From an uncultured Ectothiorhodospiraceae bacterium (GTDB lineage Bacteria; Pseudomonadota; Gammaproteobacteria; UBA6429; Thiohalophilaceae), in the NCBI GenBank assembly GCA_947259425.1, contig CAMYMO010000387.1:1-27685 (forward strand): a stretch of DNA of 27,685 bases, read 5' to 3'. The notes under the pieces were generated by a model, which made no database searches, was not told the origin of the DNA, and worked only from the letters and a program-made list of their open reading frames with translations. The first letter of the stretch is position 1. Each line of letters starts with the position of its first letter. Positions 7,606 to 15,073 of the stretch are shown piece by piece. The translations under genes were made by a program, and so were the position numbers.

Positions 7606-7813
7606 GCGAATTTGATTGGGGAGACGTCTCCAGGGGCCGCCTATTAGGTCGACCGGTCTTTTGCGGGGCTTCGACGGGGCTGGGAATGGCTAAATTGGGG
7701 CAAAAAATACGGTATTTTCCTTCAGCTTAGTATTCGTGAAGGTATACTCTTGTTAAACTCACACTCCTTATATCCGATAACAAAGTTAAGCCCTTTGAAA
7801 TTGATCCTAGCGA

Positions 7814-8008
7814 ATGCTTGAACCCAAATTACAATCGATCGTCGAGCAACTTTGTAGCGAAGGTTGTCAGCAGGTCAACGTTTATATTCAAGAGATTGAA
7901 GCACAACGTATTCCCGATCTAATGATTGAATTAAGCGCACAACAGCAACAGATGATTTTGGCCGAGTTAAAGTCGATCATGGCCGTTTATGATCAATGTG
8001 AAATCTAA
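7814..8008 (+). CDS. Small 64-residue cytoplasmic protein, unknown
   Basis: This short acidic helical protein (begins MLEPKLQSIVEQLC, ends YDQCEI) has no signal peptide or membrane segment. It has three cysteines (residues 14, 18 and 62). Amphipathic helices around residues 5-30 and 38-58 suggest a helix-hairpin or coiled-coil. It reads like a real protein, with balanced composition and normal codon use, and fills the gap between the divergent GbsR-type gene and the convergent cysQ. TATACT (7743-7748) is a fair -10 hexamer upstream, with no clear -35. I do not recognise the family and assign no function. Confidence 0.6.
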   Translation: MLEPKLQSIVEQLCSEGCQQVNVYIQEIEAQRIPDLMIELSAQQQQMILAELKSIMAVYDQCEI

Positions 8009-8011
8009 TCT

Positions 8012-8043
8012 CCGCTGCTTTGATTGAATCTAAAGGTTAGCGG
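8012..8043. terminator. Stem-loop between convergent genes
   Basis: CCGCT/AGCGG (8012-8016, 8039-8043) encloses CTTT/AAAG (8018-8021, 8032-8035). It lies between the stop of the 64-residue gene and the stop of cysQ. There is no U-tract on either strand, so termination is only suggested. Confidence 0.3.
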
Positions 8044-8057
8044 GCGACGACTACGTC

Positions 8058-8858
8058 TTAAAGAAAATCAGACCAGTTGACACTACTGTCACCAAATACG
8101 AAAAAGGGCGGGTTTAGCAGGCTTTCTTTGGTGTTATACGGTATGGTTTGCATGTTGGTGTCGGTCAAAAAGCCCCCCGCTTGCTCGACAATACAATGGG
8201 CGGCGGCGGTGTCCCATTCCGAGGTAGGTCCCAGCCGTGGGTATATATCAGCTTTGCCTTCAGCCACCAGGCATGACTTTAAAGAACTACCGATACTCAA
8301 TAATTCATAGTCACCAAGGTTTGCTAAAAATCGCACGAGTTCGGGTGTTTGGTGCGAGCGGCTGCCGGCGATGATGAGCTTTTTACGCCGTTGCTTACAA
8401 ACATGGATTGGTTCAGCGCTAGCCGCTTGTTGCTGTTTGTATGCGCCCAGGCCCTTGGCTGCATAGTAGCTGACATCGGTCACCGGTACATAAATACTGC
8501 CAAGGATGGGTTGATGGTTATGGATTAATGCGATGTTTACCGTAAATTCACCATTTCGCTTGATAAATTCACGTGTGCCATCCAGCGGATCGACCAGCCA
8601 ATAGGTCTCCCAACGTACCCGATCGTCTAGTGGTATGGTCGTTGATTCTTCTGATAAAACCGGGAATTCGGCGGCGATCTCTTCGAGACCATCGTCGATG
8701 ACCGCATGGGCTGCCATATCGGCGATCGTTACGGGCGAATTATCCTGTTTCTGGATGACATCAAAGTCCTGCTGGTAGATATCTAATATACGCTGACCAG
8801 CTTGTTTAGATAGCTCGACAACAGCGGGCATTAATTTGGCTAGGTCGATTTGCGGCAT
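8058..8858 (-). CDS. cysQ: 3'(2'),5'-bisphosphate nucleotidase CysQ
   Basis: This 266-residue enzyme of the inositol-monophosphatase superfamily removes 3'-phosphate from PAP (and PAPS), preventing PAP build-up in sulfate assimilation. Metal-site motifs are complete: the LSEES block (E70/E71), DPLDGTREF with D90 and D93, and SEWDTAAAHCIVEQAGG near residue 215. The prefix DNSPVTIADMAAH is typical for CysQ. Length is close to the usual 246-270. The gene is cytoplasmic or membrane-peripheral, with start ATG at 8858. In this window the sulfur context fits, although CysQ is widespread. The gene upstream is separated by a terminator. Confidence 0.95.
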   Translation of the reverse strand: MPQIDLAKLMPAVVELSKQAGQRILDIYQQDFDVIQKQDNSPVTIADMAAHAVIDDGLEEIAAEFPVLSEESTTIPLDDRVRWETYWLVDPLDGTREFIKRNGEFTVNIALIHNHQPILGSIYVPVTDVSYYAAKGLGAYKQQQAASAEPIHVCKQRRKKLIIAGSRSHQTPELVRFLANLGDYELLSIGSSLKSCLVAEGKADIYPRLGPTSEWDTAAAHCIVEQAGGFLTDTNMQTIPYNTKESLLNPPFFVFGDSSVNWSDFL

Positions 8859-8888
8859 AAGACAGGCTTGTTTTTAGTACTAGAAATG

Positions 8889-8915
8889 AAAAAGCTGACA
8901 CCATTGTGCCAGCTT
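8889..8915 (-). terminator. Rho-independent terminator of the 8952-9647 gene
   Basis: On the reverse strand AAGCTG-G-CAC (8915-8906) pairs with GTG-T-CAGCTT (8901-8892) around a four-base loop, with one internal G-T position, and runs into a five-T tract ending at 8889. It starts about 35 bases after the stop of the upstream - strand gene and separates it from cysQ. Confidence 0.75.
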
Positions 8916-8951
8916 CTGAAGATTTATGCTATTAGCAGCTAGCGGACTAAA

Positions 8952-9647
8952 TTAGAGGCTTTTTTGTTTAAAATGAAATTCTGTGTGTAATCGACCTTCA
9001 AAAATGGTATCGATCTTCACGCTGCCATCCTTTTTTTCGACATCAAAGCCAGTTTGGATCACTGGACTAATATCAATTAACTCAAGATCGGTTTGTGCAT
9101 AATCGAGATCGAGCGAGACGTGTAACGGAAAATAACCATCTAAAAATCGTCGCATAAATGGGCCGTTGCGCAGGCTATAGGTACCGTCTGAATGGTGTTT
9201 GAGAGAATGCGTGTTAGCTTGTACGCAAAGCTCCGCATCCGCTTTTATATTTTCCATTTGTACGCTGGCACCTTCAACCCAGGTCTTTTCAATATTTTCG
9301 GAGGAGACCACCTTGATGTTTTTAACCTTGCCAGCCTTAAATAAAATTTGCGCGGCGGCGACCTTGTCGATATTACTATGGCATTGTTTTATTAAGATCC
9401 AACCGTCGCTCAGGCTATTGGGTAAAATCGTTACTGAATTATGGTGGTGATGTAATTGTTTATCCGGCTTTTGGGCCAGGAATACCAATTGGCCATCATT
9501 GACCTCTTTGTATCGAGGGGGCTCAAGTGAGTCTGTGTTAAACCAACGTTCCAGTTCTTCTGGTGATATTTCGTTTGCATTACTAAATGAAATACCTAAA
9601 CTGAAAAAGAAGAGTGCAAGCAATGTACTAAATGTATGGTGTCTCAT
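8952..9647 (-). CDS. Secreted protein of unknown function
   Basis: The 231-residue product begins MRHHTFSTLLALFFFSLG and has a clear signal peptide, probably cleaved after SNA (about residue 25). The mature part is hydrophilic and beta-rich and has two cysteines (in QCHSN and LCVQAN) that may form a disulfide, and a run of four histidines (LHHHHNS, mature N-terminal third) that could bind metal. An alternating pattern ending in EGRLHTEFHF suggests a beta-sandwich. ATG 9647 was chosen because it opens the signal peptide and has AGAGGA upstream; the frame is open 18 codons further to 9701. I do not recognise the family. A terminator follows. Confidence 0.75.
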   Translation of the reverse strand: MRHHTFSTLLALFFFSLGISFSNANEISPEELERWFNTDSLEPPRYKEVNDGQLVFLAQKPDKQLHHHHNSVTILPNSLSDGWILIKQCHSNIDKVAAAQILFKAGKVKNIKVVSSENIEKTWVEGASVQMENIKADAELCVQANTHSLKHHSDGTYSLRNGPFMRRFLDGYFPLHVSLDLDYAQTDLELIDISPVIQTGFDVEKKDGSVKIDTIFEGRLHTEFHFKQKSL

Positions 9648-9761
9648 AGGGTCATTCCTCTTTTTAATTTCTTCTTGTGACTTAACTATATCTGTTAGCA
9701 TAGACTATGCCAGTGCCATTCGGACCGCATTGGTTTGAATTTTAAATGCCATAAATATGAA

Positions 9762-9770
9762 TGCTACAAT
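9762..9770 (+). promoter_or_regulatory. Extended -10 promoter upstream of the YrfG-like gene
   Basis: TGCTACAAT combines the extended -10 TG with TACAAT (9765-9770). A weak -35 TTAAAT lies 17 bases upstream (9742-9747). The start codon at 9811 would follow a leader of roughly 34 bases. Confidence 0.45.
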
Positions 9771-9810
9771 GGACAAACTCATCTAAAAATATTTGCTAAC
9801 TTATTGAATT

Positions 9811-10461
9811 ATGGTTAATTGGAAACAGATCGATACCGTATTACTGGACATGGATGGGACCCTGTTGGATCTGCATTTTGACAACTATTTCTGGCGTGAG
9901 CACGTTCCGAAAAAGTATGCAGAAAAGCACGATCTTGGTTTAGAAGATGCAAAAAGCACTCTTTTCCCGATATTTCGCAATAAAGAAGGGACTATCGACT
10001 GGTATTGTGTAGATTATTGGTCAGAAACACTGGCACTTGATATAGCGATGTTAAAGAAAGAAGTTGAGCACTTGATTGCCGTGCATCCCTATGTGATCAA
10101 TTTTTTAAAACGTATTCGCGAACTAGACAAAACGGTTGCCCTGGTAACCAACGCTCATCAAAAAAGTTTAATGTTAAAGCTGGATCGCACGGCGCTGCAC
10201 AATCACATCGAACATATTATTTGTGCGCATGATTTTGGTTTGCCTAAAGAGGATCGTGATTTCTGGCCGAAACTACAAGAACGGTTGGCGTATGACAAAT
10301 CGCGGACCTTATTAATCGATGACAGTTTATCGGTATTACGATCGGCAAGAGATTATGGCATTAGCAGCTTACTTGCGGTCTATCATCCGGATAGCAAGGA
10401 TGAGCGTAGAGATGTTGAGGAATTTGAAGCGATAGAAGATTTTGATCAAATTATGCCGTAG
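9811..10461 (+). CDS. yrfG: HAD-family GMP/IMP nucleotidase, YrfG-like
   Basis: This 216-residue cytoplasmic HAD phosphatase matches E. coli YrfG (about 222 residues), which dephosphorylates purine mononucleotides. HAD motif I is LLDMDGTLLDL (nucleophile D13, general acid D15), motif II threonine is in VALVTNAHQKS, motif III lysine is in GLPKEDRDFW, and motif IV is TLLIDDS. The cap segment FDNYFWREHVPKKYAEKHDL is strongly YrfG-like. It is transcribed alone from a likely extended -10 promoter. Its stop codon is shared with an inverted repeat that also contains the stop of the convergent YkgJ-type gene. Confidence 0.9.
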   Translation: MVNWKQIDTVLLDMDGTLLDLHFDNYFWREHVPKKYAEKHDLGLEDAKSTLFPIFRNKEGTIDWYCVDYWSETLALDIAMLKKEVEHLIAVHPYVINFLKRIRELDKTVALVTNAHQKSLMLKLDRTALHNHIEHIICAHDFGLPKEDRDFWPKLQERLAYDKSRTLLIDDSLSVLRSARDYGISSLLAVYHPDSKDERRDVEEFEAIEDFDQIMP

Positions 10462-10476
10462 CCATTATGTTGGCTA
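10459..10476. terminator. Inverted repeat spanning both convergent stop codons
   Basis: TAGCCA (10459-10464) and TGGCTA (10471-10476) are perfect complements around a six-base loop. The left arm begins with the TAG of the YrfG-like gene and the right arm, read on the reverse strand, begins with the TAG of the YkgJ-type gene. There is no U-tract; a weak bidirectional terminator is possible. Confidence 0.35.
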
Positions 10477-10893
10477 GTCACTGGTAAAACGTTTGTCCCA
10501 TTTCTTAAAACGCTTCTGGCAATAGGCTAACAATGATTGATAACCATCAAAGAATAGTTCAAAGCCTTCTTCTGCTGGAGCATCATATTCACAATAATCA
10601 TTAGTATAATCGCGGCACATTTGCGGGCGAGTTTCGTAGATACCGCAACGACCATCGGATTGCAGAAACTGGCAGGTGGTGTATAAAAGTAGAAACCAGC
10701 CATCTTCGTCTTTATAAGCTTGTACATTCTGGTGGGTTAATTGCCAAAGTAAGGTATCAAACTCATCAATTGAGCGTGGAGTATCAATGGCTTGAGTAAT
10801 ATAATTACAGCATTTAGAGCCTTCACAGAGGTCGCATTTATTGTCGCTGCTAACAACGACATCAATTACAGAGGATTTATCTAAGTCAGTCAT
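10474..10893 (-). CDS. YkgJ-type cysteine-cluster protein
   Basis: This 139-residue soluble protein has the YkgJ zinc- or iron-chelating pattern: CDLCEGSKCC near residues 16-25, a central CQFLQSDGRCGIYETRP, and CRDY..DYC after it. The spacing C-x2-C-x4-CC ... C-x7-C ... C is the family signature; the bound metal and function are not established. The C-terminus is basic (KRFKKWDKRF). It is convergent with the YrfG-like gene with a 12-base gap, and divergent from the hybrid kinase gene with a 56-base gap. The start ATG at 10893 gives the usual family length. Confidence 0.9.
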   Translation of the reverse strand: MTDLDKSSVIDVVVSSDNKCDLCEGSKCCNYITQAIDTPRSIDEFDTLLWQLTHQNVQAYKDEDGWFLLLYTTCQFLQSDGRCGIYETRPQMCRDYTNDYCEYDAPAEEGFELFFDGYQSLLAYCQKRFKKWDKRFTSD

Positions 10894-10949
10894 CTAATTC
10901 GAAGCCATAGTGTGAAGAAATTACGGCGGCTAGCCTAACAGGAATACTA

Positions 10950-13016
10950 ATGAAAATAAACTTTGCAGAAGCGAAAGAAACACCCGAATATGCCTCTTCA
11001 ATGATCCGCTTTGGATTTTCCATCGTATCAACCGTATTTCTTGGTCTGGCAATGAAATATGGTTATTACGAAGAAAACTGGTTTGAATATATCCTGTTTG
11101 GGGTTTGTTTCTTTCTTTATACCGTGGCGGTTTTCATTAGTATTTTATATTTTCCGAACGTCCCGTTACGGCCCTACCTGACGATTCCATTTGATATTGC
11201 CGGTATCAGTGTGGCGATGTTATTTACTTACGATAAACAATTCAGTCCGTTTTTCCTGTTTTATGCCTGGTATTTTGTCAGTTACAGTTTGCGCTACGGA
11301 CGTGGCCCATTATTTGTCGCCGCGATTTTCAGCATGATCGGGTTTGTCGTGGTGCTGTTAACGGATGATGGTTGGTATTCACATGTCTTTGATATAGTGA
11401 TGTATATGGTCTTTTTATTAGTTATGCCGCTTTACCTGGATGCGATGTTAAGAAAGATCAATCGTGCGCGAGATGAAACCAATAAAGCCAACCAGGCGAA
11501 AAGTGAATTCCTGGCGGCCATGAGTCATGAGATTCGTACCCCGATGAGTGGCATAGTTGGCGTGACCAGTTTACTCGAACAGACTGACCTGGATAAAAAT
11601 CAACGCGAATATATTATTGCTTTGCAGGAATCCTCCGTTGCCCTAAATGCGTTGATTGATGACATATTGGATTTATCCAAGATTGAAGCAGGAAAATATA
11701 CGCTGGTTGAAGAGCGCGTAAATTTACCTAAAACATTGCTGGGTGTCGCGCAAATGTTTACCGCCAGCGCAAATGCTAAAGGTTTGGAGTTATTTTTAAA
11801 TTATGCGCCAGATCTTCCGGATTACGTCTTTGCGGATGGTAAACGTTTGCGTCAGATTGTTCTGAACCTGGTCAGCAATGCAGTTAAGTTCACCAGTGAA
11901 GGTGAGGTGGTTATTAAGGTAAGACGATCTGAGTCGCAACTAATTGAAGGCCATGTAACGGTGCGCATTGAAGTTCAAGACACCGGGCCTGGTTTAACTG
12001 AAGATGAACGACATAAAATCTTTGAACCATTTTATCAAGCGAGCGGTAAGTTGCGCCAGAGTAATGAAATAACAGGAACCGGTCTTGGTACGACCATTTC
12101 GTCGAACCTGGTTCGATTAATGCACGGTGAAATCGGTGTCGAAGGTGAAAAAGGGGTTGGCTGTTGTTTCTGGTTTGATATCCCTATGCGGGCTGATAAA
12201 GGTCAATACGATTATCTGGAAATACCAGCGAAAAATCCATTAGTCATCTACGAATCACAGGAGACATCAAGGAAGATCCTGGAGAGTTATTGTGAAGGGA
12301 TAAAATGGCCATTTGCATTAACTTCTGAACAGACAACCCTGGTTTCGCTAATTGAGAATTATACTAAGCAGGATCTTGAGCCGATAATTTTATTAAGTGA
12401 ACTGAGTTGTGGTGATCAATGTGCACAGTTAGGCAAGCAATTAAAAAATATGTTTGAAAACATTAAGATCTGTAAATTACTCCACTTGTCTTCATTGCAT
12501 AACCTTGATGACGCACAGCGTGAGTTGTTCTCAGAATTTTTACCGTTACCCATTACCCCGCATCGTTTGCGCAAGGTGTTATTACGTAGTATTGGTATTG
12601 GCGCTAGCGCTGAGACGACTAAACAGGATTTTGGGATGAGTACGATTCATCGATTCTTACATGTCCTCGTCGCAGAGGATAGCCCAATAAATGCAAAAGT
12701 GATTACGACTTTTCTTGAACAAGATGGCCATCGAGTGACTCATGTTGAAGATGGGCAGCTCGCTTATGAAGCATTAAAGACAGATCAGTTTGATTTAGTG
12801 CTGATGGATATGCGTATGCCTAATATGGATGGTATCGGTGCAACCAAGGCATGGCGGGCTCTTGAGACAGCGGATCAACACATACCGATCGTTGCGTTAA
12901 CCGCCAATGCGACCCCTGAAGACAAAAGTAATTGCCTGGCATCCGGGATGGATGATTTTTTAAGTAAACCGGTTAATCGGGATCAGTTACGTGAGATAAT
13001 TAAACGCATAGCTTAA
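10950..13016 (+). CDS. Hybrid histidine kinase, RpfC-like, without HPt domain
   Basis: This is a 688-residue membrane kinase. Residues about 15-170 hold five or six membrane helices with almost no periplasmic loop, resembling the sensor of RpfC, which detects diffusible fatty-acid signals. Then come HisKA with H193 (AMSHEIRTPMSG), HATPase (N-box LNLVSNAVKF, G1 DTGPGL, G2 GTGLGTTI), a degenerate receiver-like segment at about 425-550 without an acceptor Asp (IILLSELSCG in its place), and a full receiver at about 568-688 with acceptor D620 (LVLMDMRMPNMDG) and KPVNRD lysine. The protein ends right after this receiver, so the HPt module of RpfC is missing. A stand-alone HPt gene lies at 22520-22888. 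No RpfF or RpfG gene is adjacent. Phosphate transfer to the lone HPt is inference. Confidence 0.9.
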   Translation: MKINFAEAKETPEYASSMIRFGFSIVSTVFLGLAMKYGYYEENWFEYILFGVCFFLYTVAVFISILYFPNVPLRPYLTIPFDIAGISVAMLFTYDKQFSPFFLFYAWYFVSYSLRYGRGPLFVAAIFSMIGFVVVLLTDDGWYSHVFDIVMYMVFLLVMPLYLDAMLRKINRARDETNKANQAKSEFLAAMSHEIRTPMSGIVGVTSLLEQTDLDKNQREYIIALQESSVALNALIDDILDLSKIEAGKYTLVEERVNLPKTLLGVAQMFTASANAKGLELFLNYAPDLPDYVFADGKRLRQIVLNLVSNAVKFTSEGEVVIKVRRSESQLIEGHVTVRIEVQDTGPGLTEDERHKIFEPFYQASGKLRQSNEITGTGLGTTISSNLVRLMHGEIGVEGEKGVGCCFWFDIPMRADKGQYDYLEIPAKNPLVIYESQETSRKILESYCEGIKWPFALTSEQTTLVSLIENYTKQDLEPIILLSELSCGDQCAQLGKQLKNMFENIKICKLLHLSSLHNLDDAQRELFSEFLPLPITPHRLRKVLLRSIGIGASAETTKQDFGMSTIHRFLHVLVAEDSPINAKVITTFLEQDGHRVTHVEDGQLAYEALKTDQFDLVLMDMRMPNMDGIGATKAWRALETADQHIPIVALTANATPEDKSNCLASGMDDFLSKPVNRDQLREIIKRIA

Positions 13017-13020
13017 CGGT

Positions 13021-13458
13021 TTATACCTGCAGCCAGAAAGTAACGGGACCATCATTGATTAAACTGACTTTCATATCGGCAGCAAATTGTCCGGTCGCAA
13101 CCTGATCATATTGTTGTTTTGTTTTATCTACGACATAGTCAAATAATGTTTGTCCAAGTTCTGGCGTGGCTGCGGATGAAAAACTGGGGCGAGTTCCTTT
13201 TTGAGTATCGGCAGCCAAGGTGAATTGAGGCACGAGCAGTACGCCACCATTAATATCTCTAACACTAAGATTCATTTTATCGTGTTCATCAGAGAAGACT
13301 CGGTAAGCGAGGAAGCGCTCAATCAATCGATCGGCTTTCGTTTCATTATCGTTTTTTTCTATACCGATAAAAAGTAATAGGCCTTGTTTGATTTCACCAA
13401 TCATTTTTTTATCAACGGTGACACTCGCATGTAGGACGCGTTGTAAGAGCGCAATCAT
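13021..13458 (-). CDS. dtd: D-aminoacyl-tRNA deacylase
   Basis: This 145-residue enzyme removes D-amino acids mischarged on tRNA. It matches the family from end to end: start MIALLQRVLHASVTVD, VPQFTLAADTQKGTRPSF (catalytic QFT region) and the C-terminal NDGPVTFWLQV that holds the Gly-cisPro chirality-checking motif. The length equals E. coli Dtd. ATG 13458 overlaps the TGA stop of the upstream peptidase gene (ATGA), so the two are translationally coupled. The stop is only four bases from the stop of the convergent hybrid kinase. Confidence 0.97.
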   Translation of the reverse strand: MIALLQRVLHASVTVDKKMIGEIKQGLLLFIGIEKNDNETKADRLIERFLAYRVFSDEHDKMNLSVRDINGGVLLVPQFTLAADTQKGTRPSFSSAATPELGQTLFDYVVDKTKQQYDQVATGQFAADMKVSLINDGPVTFWLQV

Positions 13459-14411
13459 TGGCGCTTAAGATCGAGCGCAAACTGATCACAACTTCTAACG
13501 AGTTCAGAGCGGATGCCTGACTCGGATGCGGCGTGACCGGCATCGGGTATGATACGCAACATCGAACCAGGCCAGGCCTTATGTAATTCCCAGGCACTTT
13601 CCATTGGACAGATAACATCATAGCGGCCCTGGACGATGACGCCGGGGATATTTTTTAATTTGTCGATATTGTTCAGGATTTGATTTTCCTGCAGGAATGA
13701 CTCATGCATAAAATAGTGGCATTCAATGCGCGCCAGGCTTAAGGCGGTGTGTGCATTACCGAAGTGGTCGATAATATTTTGACTGGATATCAGACTGGCG
13801 GTGCGACCTTCCCAAAGTGACCAGGCTTTCGCGGCCTGGATGCGACTAAATTCATCATCACTCGTCAGTCGCTGATAATAAGCTGAAACCATATTTTCCT
13901 GTTCCGCTTCCGGGATGGGTTTTTTGAACGCCTCCCAGACATCTGGAAATAATCGACTGGCACCATATTGGTAAAACCAGTCGATCTCTTTTTGACGACA
14001 AAGAAAAATACCGCGTAATACCAGCCCGAGTACATGTTGTGGATGAGTTTGGGCATAGACGAGTGCCAGGGTTGAACCCCATGAGCCACCAAAGACGAGC
14101 CATTGCTTGATGCCCAGATGTTCACGAATCGTCTCCATATCGGCCACTAATGCTTGAGTGGTGTTCTCTTCCAGTTCTGCATGAGGCGTGGAACGACCGG
14201 CACCGCGTTGATCAAATAAAATGATCCGATATTGTTCGGGATTAAAAAACTGTCGGTGATAGGGCTCACATCCTGAGCCCGGGCCCCCATGCAAAAAGAC
14301 GACCGGGATGCCCTCAGCGGAGCCACTTTCCTCCACATAAAGCTTATGTGGAGCTGTGACTTCAAGCTCGAATTGATGGTAGGGACTGATTGCTGGGTAG
14401 AGGGGATGCAA
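13455..14411 (-). CDS. pip: Proline iminopeptidase
   Basis: This alpha/beta-hydrolase releases N-terminal proline from peptides (family S33). Motifs: the oxyanion block FLHGGPGSGCEPYH, DQRGAGRS, nucleophile in FGGSWGSTL (S110 counted from TTG 14411), acid in GRYDVICP and histidine in DAGHAASE. TTG 14411 starts four bases after the stop of the upstream membrane-protein gene, follows AGGA, and gives HPLYPAISPYHQFELEV, the normal N-terminus, with 318 residues. An ATG at 14450 in frame would add 13 residues, overlap the upstream gene and lacks a ribosome site. It shares ATGA with dtd downstream. Confidence 0.93.
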   Translation of the reverse strand: MHPLYPAISPYHQFELEVTAPHKLYVEESGSAEGIPVVFLHGGPGSGCEPYHRQFFNPEQYRIILFDQRGAGRSTPHAELEENTTQALVADMETIREHLGIKQWLVFGGSWGSTLALVYAQTHPQHVLGLVLRGIFLCRQKEIDWFYQYGASRLFPDVWEAFKKPIPEAEQENMVSAYYQRLTSDDEFSRIQAAKAWSLWEGRTASLISSQNIIDHFGNAHTALSLARIECHYFMHESFLQENQILNNIDKLKNIPGVIVQGRYDVICPMESAWELHKAWPGSMLRIIPDAGHAASESGIRSELVRSCDQFALDLKRQ

Positions 14412-14415
14412 GCTA

Positions 14416-14970
14416 CTAACTATCCTGGACGAGTTCGCCTTTGAAGCCAATCAATGCGGCGATACCGGCTAATAATAAGCCGGTCAGAACGACCCAGGGC
14501 CCGACTTGTAACAGGGTGAAGGCCCAGCCCTGTCCAAATACGATACCGATATATAGCATTCCCGAATGCAGAACGGCACCAGCGATAAAACACCAACTTA
14601 TGATCTGTTTAAATATCTTGGCGACGGCAATAAAGCATAAAGCCAGACCGGCTAGAATATTCAACACGGCCTCAAGGTTGCCGTGGGCATGAGTACTGCG
14701 TAGGTTGCCATGTGGACCTTGTAGGTTGACGATATTATTCATCGCTAAAATGGCATCGGTGTTGGCTTTGGCAATTTGATCGGCGTTTAGAGGTTCGAGA
14801 TCTTCTTCAAAGTCATTCGTTTTTAAATCCTGGACACGACCGACCGGGGTTTGTTTGGCAAGGTAAGCTGCATCGATGTCACTGAGTGTCCCGGAAACCA
14901 TGTAAGGGCCAAGCGTTGCGGTCAGAACAAGATATAAAAAACCAAATACGATATTTTTTTTACCAATCAT
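14416..14970 (-). CDS. Integral membrane protein, unknown
   Basis: This 184-residue protein has a first membrane helix at about 8-26 (NIVFGFLYLVLTATLGPYMV), a hydrophilic periplasmic or cytoplasmic segment of about 75 residues containing a His-rich spot (STHAHGN, near 94), and three helices at about 103-122, 125-146 and 152-173. The strong ribosome site AGGAGGA lies just before ATG 14970, so it is expected to be well expressed. It opens a tight unit with pip and dtd, though a functional link is not evident. I do not recognise a family with confidence. Confidence 0.8.
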   Translation of the reverse strand: MIGKKNIVFGFLYLVLTATLGPYMVSGTLSDIDAAYLAKQTPVGRVQDLKTNDFEEDLEPLNADQIAKANTDAILAMNNIVNLQGPHGNLRSTHAHGNLEAVLNILAGLALCFIAVAKIFKQIISWCFIAGAVLHSGMLYIGIVFGQGWAFTLLQVGPWVVLTGLLLAGIAALIGFKGELVQDS

Positions 14971-15000
14971 GTCTTCCTCCTGTGATCGAATTCATGTCGG

Positions 15001-15039
15001 GCTAGTGACAATTATTCTAAGTTCAATTCCTGCTAGTGA
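15001..15039. repeat. Direct repeat GCTAGTGA, two copies 31 bases apart
   Basis: GCTAGTGA occurs at 15001-15008 and 15032-15039, three helical turns apart, in the 103-base gap between the orphan response regulator gene and the membrane-protein gene. It lies upstream of the latter's ribosome site, a suitable place for a regulator-binding pair. The link to a given regulator is inference. Confidence 0.45.
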
Positions 15040-15073
15040 GGGCGAAAATTATGACTTCTCTTTTATGGTTTCG

